The notes: a model not told the origin generated them from the letters alone. Shown: positions 45,744 to 53,916, numbered from the stretch's first letter. The stretch is DNA of 64,000 bases from Ruminiclostridium sufflavum DSM 19573 (GCF_003208175.1 NZ_QKMR01000007.1:62001-126000); one strand, 5' to 3'. Made by a program: numbers and translations.

Positions 45744-45776
45744 ATTATAATGCAGGCAATAAAAATTATTTGTCAC
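45744..45776 (-). promoter_or_regulatory. Spo0A-type promoter of spoIIE
   Basis: On the minus strand: -35 GTGACA (45776-45771), a 21-bp spacer (45770-45750) and consensus -10 TATAAT (45749-45744), 56 bp before the start codon. In Bacillus, spoIIE and spoIIG use sigma-A promoters with such over-long spacing that depend on Spo0A. A two-mismatch 0A-box-like TTTGTCACA overlaps the -35, and a perfect TGTCGAA lies farther up at 45910. Confidence 0.6.
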
Positions 45777-45898
45777 ATTTAGAATAGGGAAATAATATGT
45801 TTTAGACAGTTATCATCAAAAAGCTGTATAACTATAACATGAATTTAAGTGCTTATAGTTTGATTAAAACAAAATCCCGGCTATAAAGCCACCGGTTT

Positions 45899-46087
45899 TT
45901 GATATACCCTGTCGAAACTTTTTCAGGCTATCACCTGAAAAACGTCACATATCATTTCGGCATACTATCGCACAAGGTTTTTAAAATAAAAGGGGGAGAC
46001 CCTGTTTATAAAGCTGAGGGTGCTTTTATCACATCCGTCAGCACATCGGAAATTACAGGAAAAGAATTTAGAAGTATTGATACATAA
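45899..46087 (+). pseudogene. Possible gene remnant or small ORF upstream of the tRNA cluster
   Basis: An open frame of 62 codons beginning with TTG and lacking a ribosome binding site. The latter half (GGDPVYKAEGAFITSVSTSE) looks protein-like. It could be a decayed fragment of a longer gene or chance. I do not recognise it. Confidence 0.25.
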
Positions 46088-46111
46088 CTATGTAATTAAA
46101 TCCGTACATGT

Positions 46112-46142
46112 AAAAAGGATTGCATATAAAATGCAATCCTTT
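46112..46142 (-). terminator. Terminator of the tRNA cluster
   Basis: The perfect stem AAAAGGATTGCAT / ATGCAATCCTTTT with a 5-nt loop follows the tRNA-Val 3' end on the minus strand and continues into T residues. Confidence 0.93.
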
Positions 46143-46218
46143 TGGTGGGAACTATAGGGCTCGAACCTATGACCCTCTGCTTGTAAGGCAGATGCTCTCC
46201 CAGCTGAGCTAAGCTCCC
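46143..46218 (-). tRNA. tRNA-Val (TAC)
   Basis: 76 nt with an encoded CCA. Acceptor GGGAGCT pairs with AGTTCCC, the D-arm is TTAGCTCAGCTGGGAGAGC, the anticodon loop TTACAAG gives TAC and the T-arm has GGTTCGAGC. Reads GTA codons. Confidence 0.97.
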
Positions 46219-46221
46219 AAA

Positions 46222-46296
46222 TGGTGACCCGTAGGGGAATCGAACCCCTGTTATCGCCGTGAAAGGGCGGTGTCTTAACCGCTTGACCAACGGGCC
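46222..46296 (-). tRNA. tRNA-Glu (TTC)
   Basis: 75 nt with an encoded CCA. Acceptor GGCCCGT pairs with ACGGGTC, the anticodon loop CTTTCAC gives TTC, and the T-arm has GGTTCGATTCC. It lies 3 nt from tRNA-Val. Confidence 0.97.
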
Positions 46297-46327
46297 GTTA
46301 AAAAGCGACATATTCTATCGCTTTATA

Positions 46328-46404
46328 TGGTAGCGGCGGTGGGACTTGAACCTACGACCTGTCGGGTATGAACCGAATGCTCTGGCCAACTGAGCTACGC
46401 CGCC
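46328..46404 (-). tRNA. tRNA-Met (CAT), elongator type
   Basis: 77 nt with an encoded CCA. Acceptor GGCGGCG pairs with CGCCGCT (a G-T wobble at the end), the anticodon loop TTCATAC gives CAT and the T-arm has GGTTCAAGTCC. A paired first acceptor position and no CCC/GGG anticodon-stem run argue against an initiator tRNA. Confidence 0.94.
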
Positions 46405-46565
46405 ATAATACTGCCGTTTTGTAACGTGCTTTTACATTATACAAAAGAAGATGATTTATGTCAATAGCATTTTTCATTTTTTATTTGTTTTTAAGAGTAT
46501 TTTCGCCGGCTCTGTGAGAAGCAATTTTAAAGCTTCAATTCGCATAAACCACCTGATAAAATATA

Positions 46566-46596
46566 AAAAGCCTTATGCTAAACCTCCGCATAAGGA
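46566..46596 (-). terminator. Terminator hairpin downstream of the FG-GAP-like gene
   Basis: On the minus strand CCTTATGC / GCATAAGG with a GAGGTTTA loop is followed by CTTTTTATATTTTAT, a typical terminator tail. Confidence 0.8.
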
Positions 46597-46623
46597 CATG
46601 ACTTTCAAAGAAATATATTAAGA

Positions 46624-46652
46624 CTAGCTGGTGGAATTAATCCACCAACTAG
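46624..46652. repeat. Inverted repeat, 12-bp arms
   Basis: CTAGCTGGTGGA (46624-46635) and TCCACCAACTAG (46641-46652) pair with one mismatch over a 5-bp loop. It is not followed by a T-run, so it is more likely an mRNA 3' stability hairpin or a protein site than a terminator. Confidence 0.6.
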
Positions 46653-46777
46653 AATGAATTATTTTCAACAATACATATTATAAATTATATAAAATAAATT
46701 GTATATGTGAAAAATTATAAAAATTTTTAGTGTTTTTGAAAATAAAATTGTTGATTATTTTATATATATAACCTCCT

Positions 46778-47518
46778 CTATTTATCCTCCGGACCGGAGC
46801 CGAATATGGCAATATACTGCTCCATAAGGTAGAATTTCCTGCCGTTCCATTTCAGCACGCTCTGCAAATATCCCAAAGAATCTGCATGGTATCTCCCTGA
46901 TATGCCCTGATAGCCTAATAATTCATAAATCCCGTTTCCGTCAAAATCTATGGGAAACAGTCCGCTTAACGGGTCAACCCAGCCTTCTATCGGTGCCTTG
47001 AGTTCACCATTTGGCTCATATATTTCGTTTAAGTATTCACAGCCTTTGTATGTTATATCTATTATAAACTTTGTTTTCAGCTCAATATTTTTAACACATA
47101 CCCGATAAAAGTCCTCAAAACTTACTTTATAGCTGTATCTGTTGTTATATTCCTCATAATCAAAAATCATCCTTATCTGATTATCTATATCTGAAAATAT
47201 GTAGTAAAACATAATTCCGCCGCTTCCGCCTGAAGCAATGCTTATAAGTATATCCTTGACCTTATCTCCTGTAAAATCCTTCAAAGTCAGAGCCGGACTA
47301 TAGCCTGCATTTGATGCCAGCTTGAAGCCTTGTCTTATACCGGTCTTTCCATCCTTGATATTCAGTGTAATATCCTGTATAAACGAGCTGTCGTGAGTCC
47401 TTATACCGGTAAGATATACATAGTCAGGAATATTATCTCCGTTTACATCCCCAAAAGCACTTGCAACAATATTATTATTTTCATTTGAATATTTTCCGTA
47501 TCGGTTTAAATTATACAA
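46778..47518 (-). CDS. FG-GAP/VCBS-like repeat protein, cytoplasmic
   Basis: 246 residues without a signal peptide. Three Asp-rich segments resemble the calcium loops of FG-GAP/VCBS propeller repeats: GDVNGDNIPDYVYL near 23, LKDFTGDKVKDILIS near 78 and IDFDGNGIYELLG near 192. Related short proteins occur in Clostridia and Bacillus with no known role. The start is TTG after a strong AAGGAGG. Too short for a full seven-blade propeller, so it may assemble or be a partial one. Confidence 0.75.
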   Translation of the reverse strand: MYNLNRYGKYSNENNNIVASAFGDVNGDNIPDYVYLTGIRTHDSSFIQDITLNIKDGKTGIRQGFKLASNAGYSPALTLKDFTGDKVKDILISIASGGSGGIMFYYIFSDIDNQIRMIFDYEEYNNRYSYKVSFEDFYRVCVKNIELKTKFIIDITYKGCEYLNEIYEPNGELKAPIEGWVDPLSGLFPIDFDGNGIYELLGYQGISGRYHADSLGYLQSVLKWNGRKFYLMEQYIAIFGSGPEDK

Positions 47519-47635
47519 AATATATTCCTCCTTACCAAATATTCATTAATATTTATATTTCATTTCATAATATAATATGGAAACTATTTATAAATGATTC
47601 TTTATATATTAAATATTCTGTGCTAGTATATTACT

Positions 47636-47670
47636 AAGTCAATTACGGTTCAAGCCTTCGCGATGATATC
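47636..47670. repeat. Copy 2 of the intergenic palindromic repeat
   Basis: AAGTCAATTACGGTTCAAGC is followed by CTTCGCGATGATAT, matching the left arm of the copy at 6634 at nearly every position over about 26 bp. The right arm is not recognisable. It lies upstream of the AraC-type gene. Confidence 0.6.
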
Positions 47671-47772
47671 TATATTTATTTCGTCTTTTCCAGCCGAAGT
47701 AAGCTTTTAAGCTGATTTTGAACGCAGCTTGGGTTTGAAAAAACAATATTGCATATACGAGGAGAACTGGCT

Positions 47773-48630
47773 ATGGAAGCACACCATCAGAAAATCAGCA
47801 CAAACAAAACAGATACCTTTCCAATAAACGTCTTCCACACCGATGTTCAAGAATTCCCTCCTCACTGGCATGAAAGAATAGAAATAGTTTATGTCTTGGG
47901 AGATGAACTGAAAATAGGTCAGAACAGCACAGTTTATACCTTGCATAACAGAGATATATTTATCGTAGGCATGGGCGAGGTGCATTACTTTTTAATGCAG
48001 CCACAAATATGCGACCGGATAATTATTCTGTTCAATCCTGCATTATTCGAGGAGCTTTCAAATCAATTAACGCGAATAAAGCTTTTAAAGCCTCACATTC
48101 CTTATGATACGGTTCAAAAAGACTCTGAATTTTCCATACACAGCTTTTTTGAAAAACAAATATTAGGCATTCAGCAAGAAAAATCCGATATGAAGGCAGG
48201 ATATGAATTCTTTGTAGGAGCCAGGCTTTATGACATAGCCGCAGGCATAATCCGTTATATACCAAATGAAAAGCTCTGCTCTGCCCAATTGAATAAACAG
48301 ATGAAAAAGCTTGAAATTCTTGAGCAGGTAACAAAATACATCGATGAAAACTACAAAGAGGAGATAACCTTGGCTGATGTCTCAAAATCAGCCAATTTCA
48401 GTATGTTTCATTTCACAAGGTTTTTTAAGGAGACCACCGGAATGACATTTGGACAATATCTGAATAATTATAAGGTTTCTAAGGCAGTCAGCATGCTCAT
48501 TAATACCTCTGACTCCATATCGGAAATCTCTTTCAATTCAGGATTTAACAGCATTAAAACCTTTAATCGTGTTTTTAAGCAGGTAAAAGGCTGTTCTCCA
48601 TCTGAATTTAAAAGGGCAATATTTGAGTAA
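47773..48630 (+). CDS. AraC-family transcriptional regulator
   Basis: 285 residues. The N-terminus (about 15-110) is a cupin-type sensing domain with FPPHWHERIEIVYVL. The C-terminal double helix-turn-helix (about 190-285) has ITLADVSKSANFSMFHFTRF and ISFNSGFNSIKTFNRVFK, then GCSPSEFKR. Such regulators often respond to sugars. I start at ATG 47773 because GAGGAG lies 8 nt before it. The glycosidase-like gene 158 bp downstream in the same direction is a plausible target. Confidence 0.92.
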   Translation: MEAHHQKISTNKTDTFPINVFHTDVQEFPPHWHERIEIVYVLGDELKIGQNSTVYTLHNRDIFIVGMGEVHYFLMQPQICDRIIILFNPALFEELSNQLTRIKLLKPHIPYDTVQKDSEFSIHSFFEKQILGIQQEKSDMKAGYEFFVGARLYDIAAGIIRYIPNEKLCSAQLNKQMKKLEILEQVTKYIDENYKEEITLADVSKSANFSMFHFTRFFKETTGMTFGQYLNNYKVSKAVSMLINTSDSISEISFNSGFNSIKTFNRVFKQVKGCSPSEFKRAIFE

Positions 48631-48788
48631 TATACAGCAACCTTTGGCGAGATATTTTTTATTATGTTATTTATAATTTAGCTATGGTAATCAGCATAAT
48701 ATATCAGCATTACAGATATATTCGAATAATCTCTGCAGCTTTCAGAAAAGAATATCTATAAAAATTTTTGTGCCAAGGGAGGCAGATT

Positions 48789-50495
48789 ATGTCCTATAAA
48801 AACTTCAGTACGGCTATTTTTTACAATGCATTTGATTTATTAAGGCTGATAGAAGACGGCGCATTTGAATCATCCTTTGAATTCTTCTCAAAGCATATAG
48901 ACATAGGAAAGATATACTTGGAAACCTATCGCAGCGGTACTTTTCTCTCGGAGGAAAATATGCTTTTCTGTAAAAAACACCTTAACGGCAAGGGTGTCAA
49001 GGTATCAGGAGCTATAACCACAACTCCTGCCGCTGAAAGCCCGTGGGATTTCAGCTCCTTTTGCTACAGCAGCCCTGAGCAAAGAGAGAAGCTGAAAGAG
49101 GTTGTTGCATATACGGCAGGTTTGTTTGATGAAATAATCTTAGATGATTTCTATTTTACTAATTGTAAATGCGATTTATGTATAGAAGCAAAGGGCGGTA
49201 AGAGCTGGGCGGATTTCAGGACTCATTTGCTGACGGAAGTCTCTTCTGAAATTATGAGTACTGCCAAATCAGTCAACCCTGATATAAATATGATAATAAA
49301 ATATCCCAACTGGTATGATCACCATCAGTTTAACGGTTACACTCCTGAAACTCAGCTAAAGCTTTTCGATTCCTTTTATACAGGAACCGAAACCCGTGAT
49401 TCCCAGTACACTCAACAGGTTCTCCAAAGATATGCCGGTTATTTTATTATGAGATATTTTGAAAATATCAATCCCGGCAAAAATCTCGGCGGTTGGTTTG
49501 ATGCCTTTAACTGTAATTTAAATGCTTATGCAGAGCAGCTGTATATGACCATTTTCTCTAAAGCAAAGGAAATAACCCTTTTTTGTGCCGGCTTGCTGGC
49601 ATATGATTATAAAATTTTCGTTCCATTGGCAGGTTTCATATTTAATGAATCGGACAAGCTCATGGGCAACACAGGCAAGCCTGCAGGCATCTCCTGCTAT
49701 AAGCCGTTTAACTCAGACGGTGAGGATTACCTCCATGGATATCTCGGTATGTTGGGATTGCCTCTGGAGCCATTTGCGGAATACCCTTCACACAGTAAGT
49801 TTATATTGCTTACCGAAAGTGCGAAAAAGGATCCTGCAATTATTGATAAAATCAAAGCCAGCCTACGTGACGGAAAATCCGTAATGCTTACCTCAGGCTT
49901 GCTCAGAGCACTAAACAAACAGCTCTCCGACATAGCGGCAATAAATTATACCGATAAGAAATCAAAGGTCAGAGAATTTGGAGTGACAATGGAAGCCTGC
50001 GCTTTCAAGAAGTACTGTTCTTCTGATAAAGAAATTTTGATCCCTCATATTGATTTTAAAACAAATGACAGCTGGCAGAGAGCTGTCGGAATAGACAGCT
50101 GCAACAATCATGCCATTCTTTTAGAGAACAAATACAGCAAAGGCAAGCTATACGTTTTAACTATTCCTGACAATCCCGGAGATTTGTACAGCTATCCGGA
50201 GGATGTGCTGAATATAATCAGAGAGGCATCCTCAATAGATATGCCCGTCCATTTGGAGGCTCCCTCCCGGATAGGCTTGTTTATATATGACAATGACACC
50301 TTTATAGTTGAATCCTTCAGGGAAACAAACACCGAATTTACAATCGTTGTTCATAAAGAAGCCCGATTCTTGTCTCAGCTTGAATCACATAACTGCTATG
50401 ATTCCTCGGAAATGGAAGCAACAGTTCACAAGGGAATGACCTATTTTAAAATATCGCTTAGTCCCGGTGCTTACAAAGCCTTTCGTATTGAGTAA
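48789..50495 (+). CDS. Glycoside-hydrolase-like TIM-barrel protein
   Basis: 568 residues, no signal peptide. The first 300 residues look like a (beta/alpha)8 barrel: DEIILDDFYFTNCKCDLC near 123-140 gives a strand ending in Asp-Asp, a common place for a glycosidase acid, and MIIKYPNWYDHHQFNGY near 172 is another strand end. A Rossmann-like or trimerisation-type middle region and a beta-sandwich C-terminus follow, as in large GH42-type enzymes. I cannot assign a GH family. GGGAGGC precedes the ATG. The AraC gene upstream suggests sugar-linked regulation. Intracellular. Confidence 0.65.
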   Translation: MSYKNFSTAIFYNAFDLLRLIEDGAFESSFEFFSKHIDIGKIYLETYRSGTFLSEENMLFCKKHLNGKGVKVSGAITTTPAAESPWDFSSFCYSSPEQREKLKEVVAYTAGLFDEIILDDFYFTNCKCDLCIEAKGGKSWADFRTHLLTEVSSEIMSTAKSVNPDINMIIKYPNWYDHHQFNGYTPETQLKLFDSFYTGTETRDSQYTQQVLQRYAGYFIMRYFENINPGKNLGGWFDAFNCNLNAYAEQLYMTIFSKAKEITLFCAGLLAYDYKIFVPLAGFIFNESDKLMGNTGKPAGISCYKPFNSDGEDYLHGYLGMLGLPLEPFAEYPSHSKFILLTESAKKDPAIIDKIKASLRDGKSVMLTSGLLRALNKQLSDIAAINYTDKKSKVREFGVTMEACAFKKYCSSDKEILIPHIDFKTNDSWQRAVGIDSCNNHAILLENKYSKGKLYVLTIPDNPGDLYSYPEDVLNIIREASSIDMPVHLEAPSRIGLFIYDNDTFIVESFRETNTEFTIVVHKEARFLSQLESHNCYDSSEMEATVHKGMTYFKISLSPGAYKAFRIE

Positions 50496-50567
50496 TTCTT
50501 ACTCTGTACAGCTTCCGTTATTTTTTTGATATACAGTGCCCCCAGCACTTATATATGTATATGTGAT

Positions 50568-50606
50568 GCAAAAACCGTTTCTGTATTTTATGGAACGGTT
50601 TTTGCA
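50568..50606 (+). terminator. Terminator after the glycosidase-like gene
   Basis: The 12-bp perfect stem GCAAAAACCGTT / AACGGTTTTTGC with a 14-nt loop. Its stem carries its own T-run. Confidence 0.85.
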
Positions 50607-50755
50607 ATATTCGCCTTATAACGTATAAAAGTACCAGCCGGAGGATATGATAATAGTGCCGCTTTCTTATAAACAATCCTGTACTGTTTTTGTTATATTC
50701 CTACGGCTGATATTCATATAATATTGAAAGTGAGAATTATACCTAAGGTGGATAT

Positions 50756-50986
50756 ATGTTAGTTCAATGTGAAAAAAGAGAATTTATCAAGCAGGACGAT
50801 CTTATCGCTATAACCAGAGACGGCAGGTTCATAGGCTACGGTAAGGTCACAGCAATATTAGAAAAGCATGTACTTGTTGATATTGATAAAGCAGCAAGCA
50901 AATCCCTGTTTGAAATCTTCAGCGAAGATATTCCTTATGATTTCATGTTTGTAAATGATAAACACTCCTTGCAGGATAAGCCTTGA
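50756..50986 (+). CDS. Small conserved-looking protein, unknown
   Basis: 76 residues. It contains DDLIAITRDGRFIGYGKVTAI, a beta-rich motif that suggests a small barrel. It has an ATG with AAGGTGG upstream and a clear terminator immediately downstream, which supports it as a real gene. No family recognised. Confidence 0.65.
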   Translation: MLVQCEKREFIKQDDLIAITRDGRFIGYGKVTAILEKHVLVDIDKAASKSLFEIFSEDIPYDFMFVNDKHSLQDKP

Positions 50987-51008
50987 AGCCCTTATATTCA
51001 TGCTTCAG

Positions 51009-51037
51009 AGTGCGGTATCTGTTATACCGCATTTTTT
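51009..51037 (+). terminator. Terminator after the small protein gene
   Basis: TGCGGTAT / ATACCGCA with a 5-nt loop, followed by six Ts. Confidence 0.92.
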
Positions 51038-51209
51038 GTCTGCCAAGGTGTATGCCTGGATTAAAACCCTTCCATATTTTGCTCGTTAACAATTTGTTTT
51101 TAATTTTATAACAATTTATTAAAATTTTCTTCGTAAATTGTACATAATTTCTGTTTATCATATAGACATAAGGTAAAATAAATTCTGTTTATAGATTGGA
51201 GGAAATATT

Positions 51210-52781
51210 ATGTATAACGAAAACGATTGGAATAATCAACCACAAAATGATAATAATTCAGATTCTCAACAACAATACAATAACGATATATATTCTCAGG
51301 AGCAGCAAAATAATGAAATGAACGCAAGCACACAGGCTTCCGGTAACTTGGACACGCAGCCGCAGAATACTGACCTGCCGGATACCGAAGCTCAAAACAT
51401 GGAGGATTGGTCTGCTCAATCGCAATACCCTGTTTTTATGAGCAATCAGGAGCAAGACACCGACAATTACGAAGCTCAAGCTCAAAGTAATGATGCTTTC
51501 AGCAATCAGCCGCAGGACAGCTTTGATTTTGATGGAAGCCCGGACTCACAGGCTCAAAGCCAAGCATATTACAAAGAGATTATTATCAAGCCTGAGAGCA
51601 AAAGGAAGCACAAATTTCTGACATATATGTCTCTTGTTCTTGTTACTTCTGTTGTTACAAGCTTTGTAGTAGGCGGAGCGTTGTATACCAGCTTCTCTAA
51701 TAAGCTCAGCGATATTCAGAGCGGTATTTCAGCAACCGACAAAGCAACAGTTACCCAGACTGCTTCCGATTCAAGCTCCGTTTCTGGTACAAACCTCGTA
51801 ACCTCGGATAATTCGGATGATCTGACTGTAACCGAGATAGCTAAAAAGGTGGGTCCGTCTATAGTAGGTATTAAAATGACTATACAAACAACTAACCGTT
51901 CATTTTTCTTCGGTTCTTCGTCGTCTCCCTCAACATCGGATTCTGAAGGTTCCGGAATTATAATAAGCTCTGACGGGTATATAATGACAAACTACCATGT
52001 TGTTGAATATGCCGACCCAAACAGCAATGTAAAAAACACCACACTGACGGTTTATTTGCCTGATAAGCGTGAAGCGACAGCAAAATTTGTCGGCGGAGAC
52101 AGTGATAACGATTTAGCTCTGATAAAAATTGATTTAACCGATCTTCCGGTCGCTGAGCTTGGAGATTCATCAGATGTGGAAGTCGGAGACTTGGCGGTTG
52201 CCATTGGTAATCCTCTCGGCATGGAATTTGCGGGCTCTGTTACCTCAGGAGTTATAAGTGCCTTAAACAGACAGCTGGACACTGGGAATGTTTCATTAAA
52301 TCTTATCCAGACTGATGCAGCCATAAACCCCGGAAACAGCGGAGGTGCATTGTTAAATTCAAAAGGACAGGTTATAGGCATAAACTCTGCGAAAATATCA
52401 ATTACAGGTGTTGAAGGTTTAGGCTTTGCCATTCCTATAAATACTGCCAAGCCCATAATTGAACAATTGAAGACATACGGCTATGTAAAAGGAAAACCGC
52501 TTGTTGGAATATCCGGTCAGGAGGTTTCAGAAGACATCTCCAAAATGTATGGACTCCCTGTAGGAATATATGTAGTTGAAGTTACAGGCGAAGGTGCCGC
52601 TCAGGCTGCAGGAATTGTGAAAGGTGATGTATTGACAAAGCTTGACGGTAAGGAAATTAAAACCATGTCTGATATTGATGCCGTAAAAAAACTGCATAAG
52701 GCAGGCGATACTGTAGATGCAGTAGTTATAAGAAGCGGTAAAACCCTTACACTTAAGCTGACTTTTACTGAAGACAAATAA
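51210..52781 (+). CDS. htrA: Membrane-anchored HtrA/DegP-type serine protease
   Basis: Envelope quality-control protease, 523 residues. A cytoplasmic tail of about 125 residues is extremely rich in Gln, Asn, Asp, Ser and Ala. A membrane helix (about 132-157) and a Ser/Thr linker follow. The trypsin-like domain has the triad near His262 (TNYHVV), Asp301 (DNDLALIKID) and Ser377 (NPGNSGGALL). One PDZ domain (about 425-520) closes it, with GDVLTKLDGKEI. TTGGAGG precedes the ATG. The tail composition is much more biased than in typical HtrA. Confidence 0.94.
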   Translation: MYNENDWNNQPQNDNNSDSQQQYNNDIYSQEQQNNEMNASTQASGNLDTQPQNTDLPDTEAQNMEDWSAQSQYPVFMSNQEQDTDNYEAQAQSNDAFSNQPQDSFDFDGSPDSQAQSQAYYKEIIIKPESKRKHKFLTYMSLVLVTSVVTSFVVGGALYTSFSNKLSDIQSGISATDKATVTQTASDSSSVSGTNLVTSDNSDDLTVTEIAKKVGPSIVGIKMTIQTTNRSFFFGSSSSPSTSDSEGSGIIISSDGYIMTNYHVVEYADPNSNVKNTTLTVYLPDKREATAKFVGGDSDNDLALIKIDLTDLPVAELGDSSDVEVGDLAVAIGNPLGMEFAGSVTSGVISALNRQLDTGNVSLNLIQTDAAINPGNSGGALLNSKGQVIGINSAKISITGVEGLGFAIPINTAKPIIEQLKTYGYVKGKPLVGISGQEVSEDISKMYGLPVGIYVVEVTGEGAAQAAGIVKGDVLTKLDGKEIKTMSDIDAVKKLHKAGDTVDAVVIRSGKTLTLKLTFTEDK

Positions 52782-52832
52782 CAGTATTACTTTTTATAGA
52801 TGCAGTAACCATAAATTACCTTTTCCCCTAAA

Positions 52833-52904
52833 AAAGCAAAGGGCTGTTGCAAAAGAACTCACCATGATTAATGGAAACGTTCCTGCAACAGCTTCTTTGT
52901 TTTT
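52833..52904. terminator. Bidirectional terminator between htrA and ylxP
   Basis: The extended stem GCAAAG..CTGTTGCA / TGCAACAG..CTTTG is flanked by A and T runs between convergent genes. Confidence 0.85.
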
Positions 52905-52905
52905 A

Positions 52906-53187
52906 TTATCTGTCCTCAAATAAAAAATCCGTAAGCTCCGCCTCGGTATTTTCTTCAATAAAGCGCATCACCTCATCCAGCACTGCATTTGCCTGAACCC
53001 TGCTTGAAGAAACACATACTGTACTAATCACTATAGTTTGATAATAATCCTGCTCATCTGTCTCGGCTATTGATACATTAAACTTATTGCGTGTTCTTTG
53101 AATCAAGCTTTTCACTATCATTCTCTTTTCCTTCAAAGAATGACAATTCGGCGCATAAAGCCTCATTTCAAGAGATGAAACTATCAT
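52906..53187 (-). CDS. DUF503 (YlxP-like) protein
   Basis: 93 residues. The ferredoxin-like DUF503 fold is recognisable from CHSLKEKRMIVKSLIQRTRN near 17 and SIAETDEQDYYQTIVIS near 40. YlxP-type proteins are linked to ribosome assembly or RNA binding. The ATG at 53187 lies 4 nt after GGAGGG; the ORF upstream of it overlaps the preceding gene. It begins 11 bp after the LUD-domain gene ends, so the two form an operon. Confidence 0.9.
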   Translation of the reverse strand: MIVSSLEMRLYAPNCHSLKEKRMIVKSLIQRTRNKFNVSIAETDEQDYYQTIVISTVCVSSSRVQANAVLDEVMRFIEENTEAELTDFLFEDR

Positions 53188-53198
53188 TTTACCCTCCG

Positions 53199-53873
53199 TC
53201 AATATCCAAAATCTTCTTCTACAAGGATAACTTTTATCCTGTCCTTTTTTCGTTGATACGCTGAAACGACGTAATTGCAGCATATTCTGTCAGGGCTGCC
53301 GCATCCTTCCGCCATGCCTGATGCATCTTCCGAGAAGGAGATACATTCTCCCTTTTCCCTGCAATAGGTTCTGGATTCCAGTCTGCTGCAATTGGCAGGT
53401 GCCGCAACTGCTTTCACACGGCTTACAGCCTCAGTCAAATTTCTTACAAGCTTATTGTACCCGGCTATAATAATTACAGACTTAGGTCCGTAGCATATAG
53501 CGGCTACCCTGTTGGAGTTTCCGTCTACATTATAAAGCTCGCCATCTTCGGTTATTGCATTTGAACTGCAAATATAAGCATCTGCCGAAAAAGATTTAAT
53601 ATATATTTTTTCCACATCCTCTCTGGATAATCCCTCCTTGTACCTGTCCAAAAAATCGTACCTTCCGCTTCTCAGCAGCTCAATTACACCGCTTTCAAAA
53701 ATGCTTTGTGAGCCTCCGATGCCGACAGTATCTCCATCCTTTAATAATTCTGCCACCTTGGCGGCTACTTCCGACATGCTGGCAGCATAATGAACCTGCA
53801 TGTTGTTTTTCTCAAGATTCTTAGCAACCTTACTTATGCGTTTTTCCATAATAGTCTTTATATTATTGTCCAT
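53199..53873 (-). CDS. LUD-domain protein (LutC-like)
   Basis: 224 residues of the LUD/DUF162 family. VGIGGSQSIFESGVIELL near 51, SNAITEDGELYNVDGNSNRV near 104-123 and ICYGPKSVIIIAG near 126 are family features. A Cys-rich C-terminus (CREKGECISF... CGSPDRICCNYVV) is also seen in many short clostridial members. The family includes lactate-utilisation proteins, but lone copies like this lack LutA/LutB partners and have no assigned role. TTGGAG precedes the ATG. Upstream of and coupled with ylxP. Confidence 0.88.
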   Translation of the reverse strand: MDNNIKTIMEKRISKVAKNLEKNNMQVHYAASMSEVAAKVAELLKDGDTVGIGGSQSIFESGVIELLRSGRYDFLDRYKEGLSREDVEKIYIKSFSADAYICSSNAITEDGELYNVDGNSNRVAAICYGPKSVIIIAGYNKLVRNLTEAVSRVKAVAAPANCSRLESRTYCREKGECISFSEDASGMAEGCGSPDRICCNYVVSAYQRKKDRIKVILVEEDFGY

Positions 53874-53916
53874 CTAAATACACTCCAATCCTTATATCAA
53901 TTTCAGCATTTCTGTT

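Larger units (their letters stand above)
46405..46777 (-). other. Gene-free region with two tandem hairpins
   Basis: 373 bp. It holds the hairpins at 46566-46596 and 46624-46652, both downstream of the FG-GAP-like gene on the minus strand, and the presumed promoter of the tRNA cluster near the left side. No small ORF is convincing. Confidence 0.5.

Noticed and set aside
45910-45916. TGTCGAA as the main Spo0A box of spoIIE
   Set aside because: The 7-mer is a perfect match but lies about 160 bp upstream of the predicted promoter in the opposite orientation; a single 7-mer is easily due to chance.
46141-46405. A mobile element integrated at the tRNA cluster
   Set aside because: All three tRNAs are complete, no integrase or direct repeat of a tRNA end was seen.
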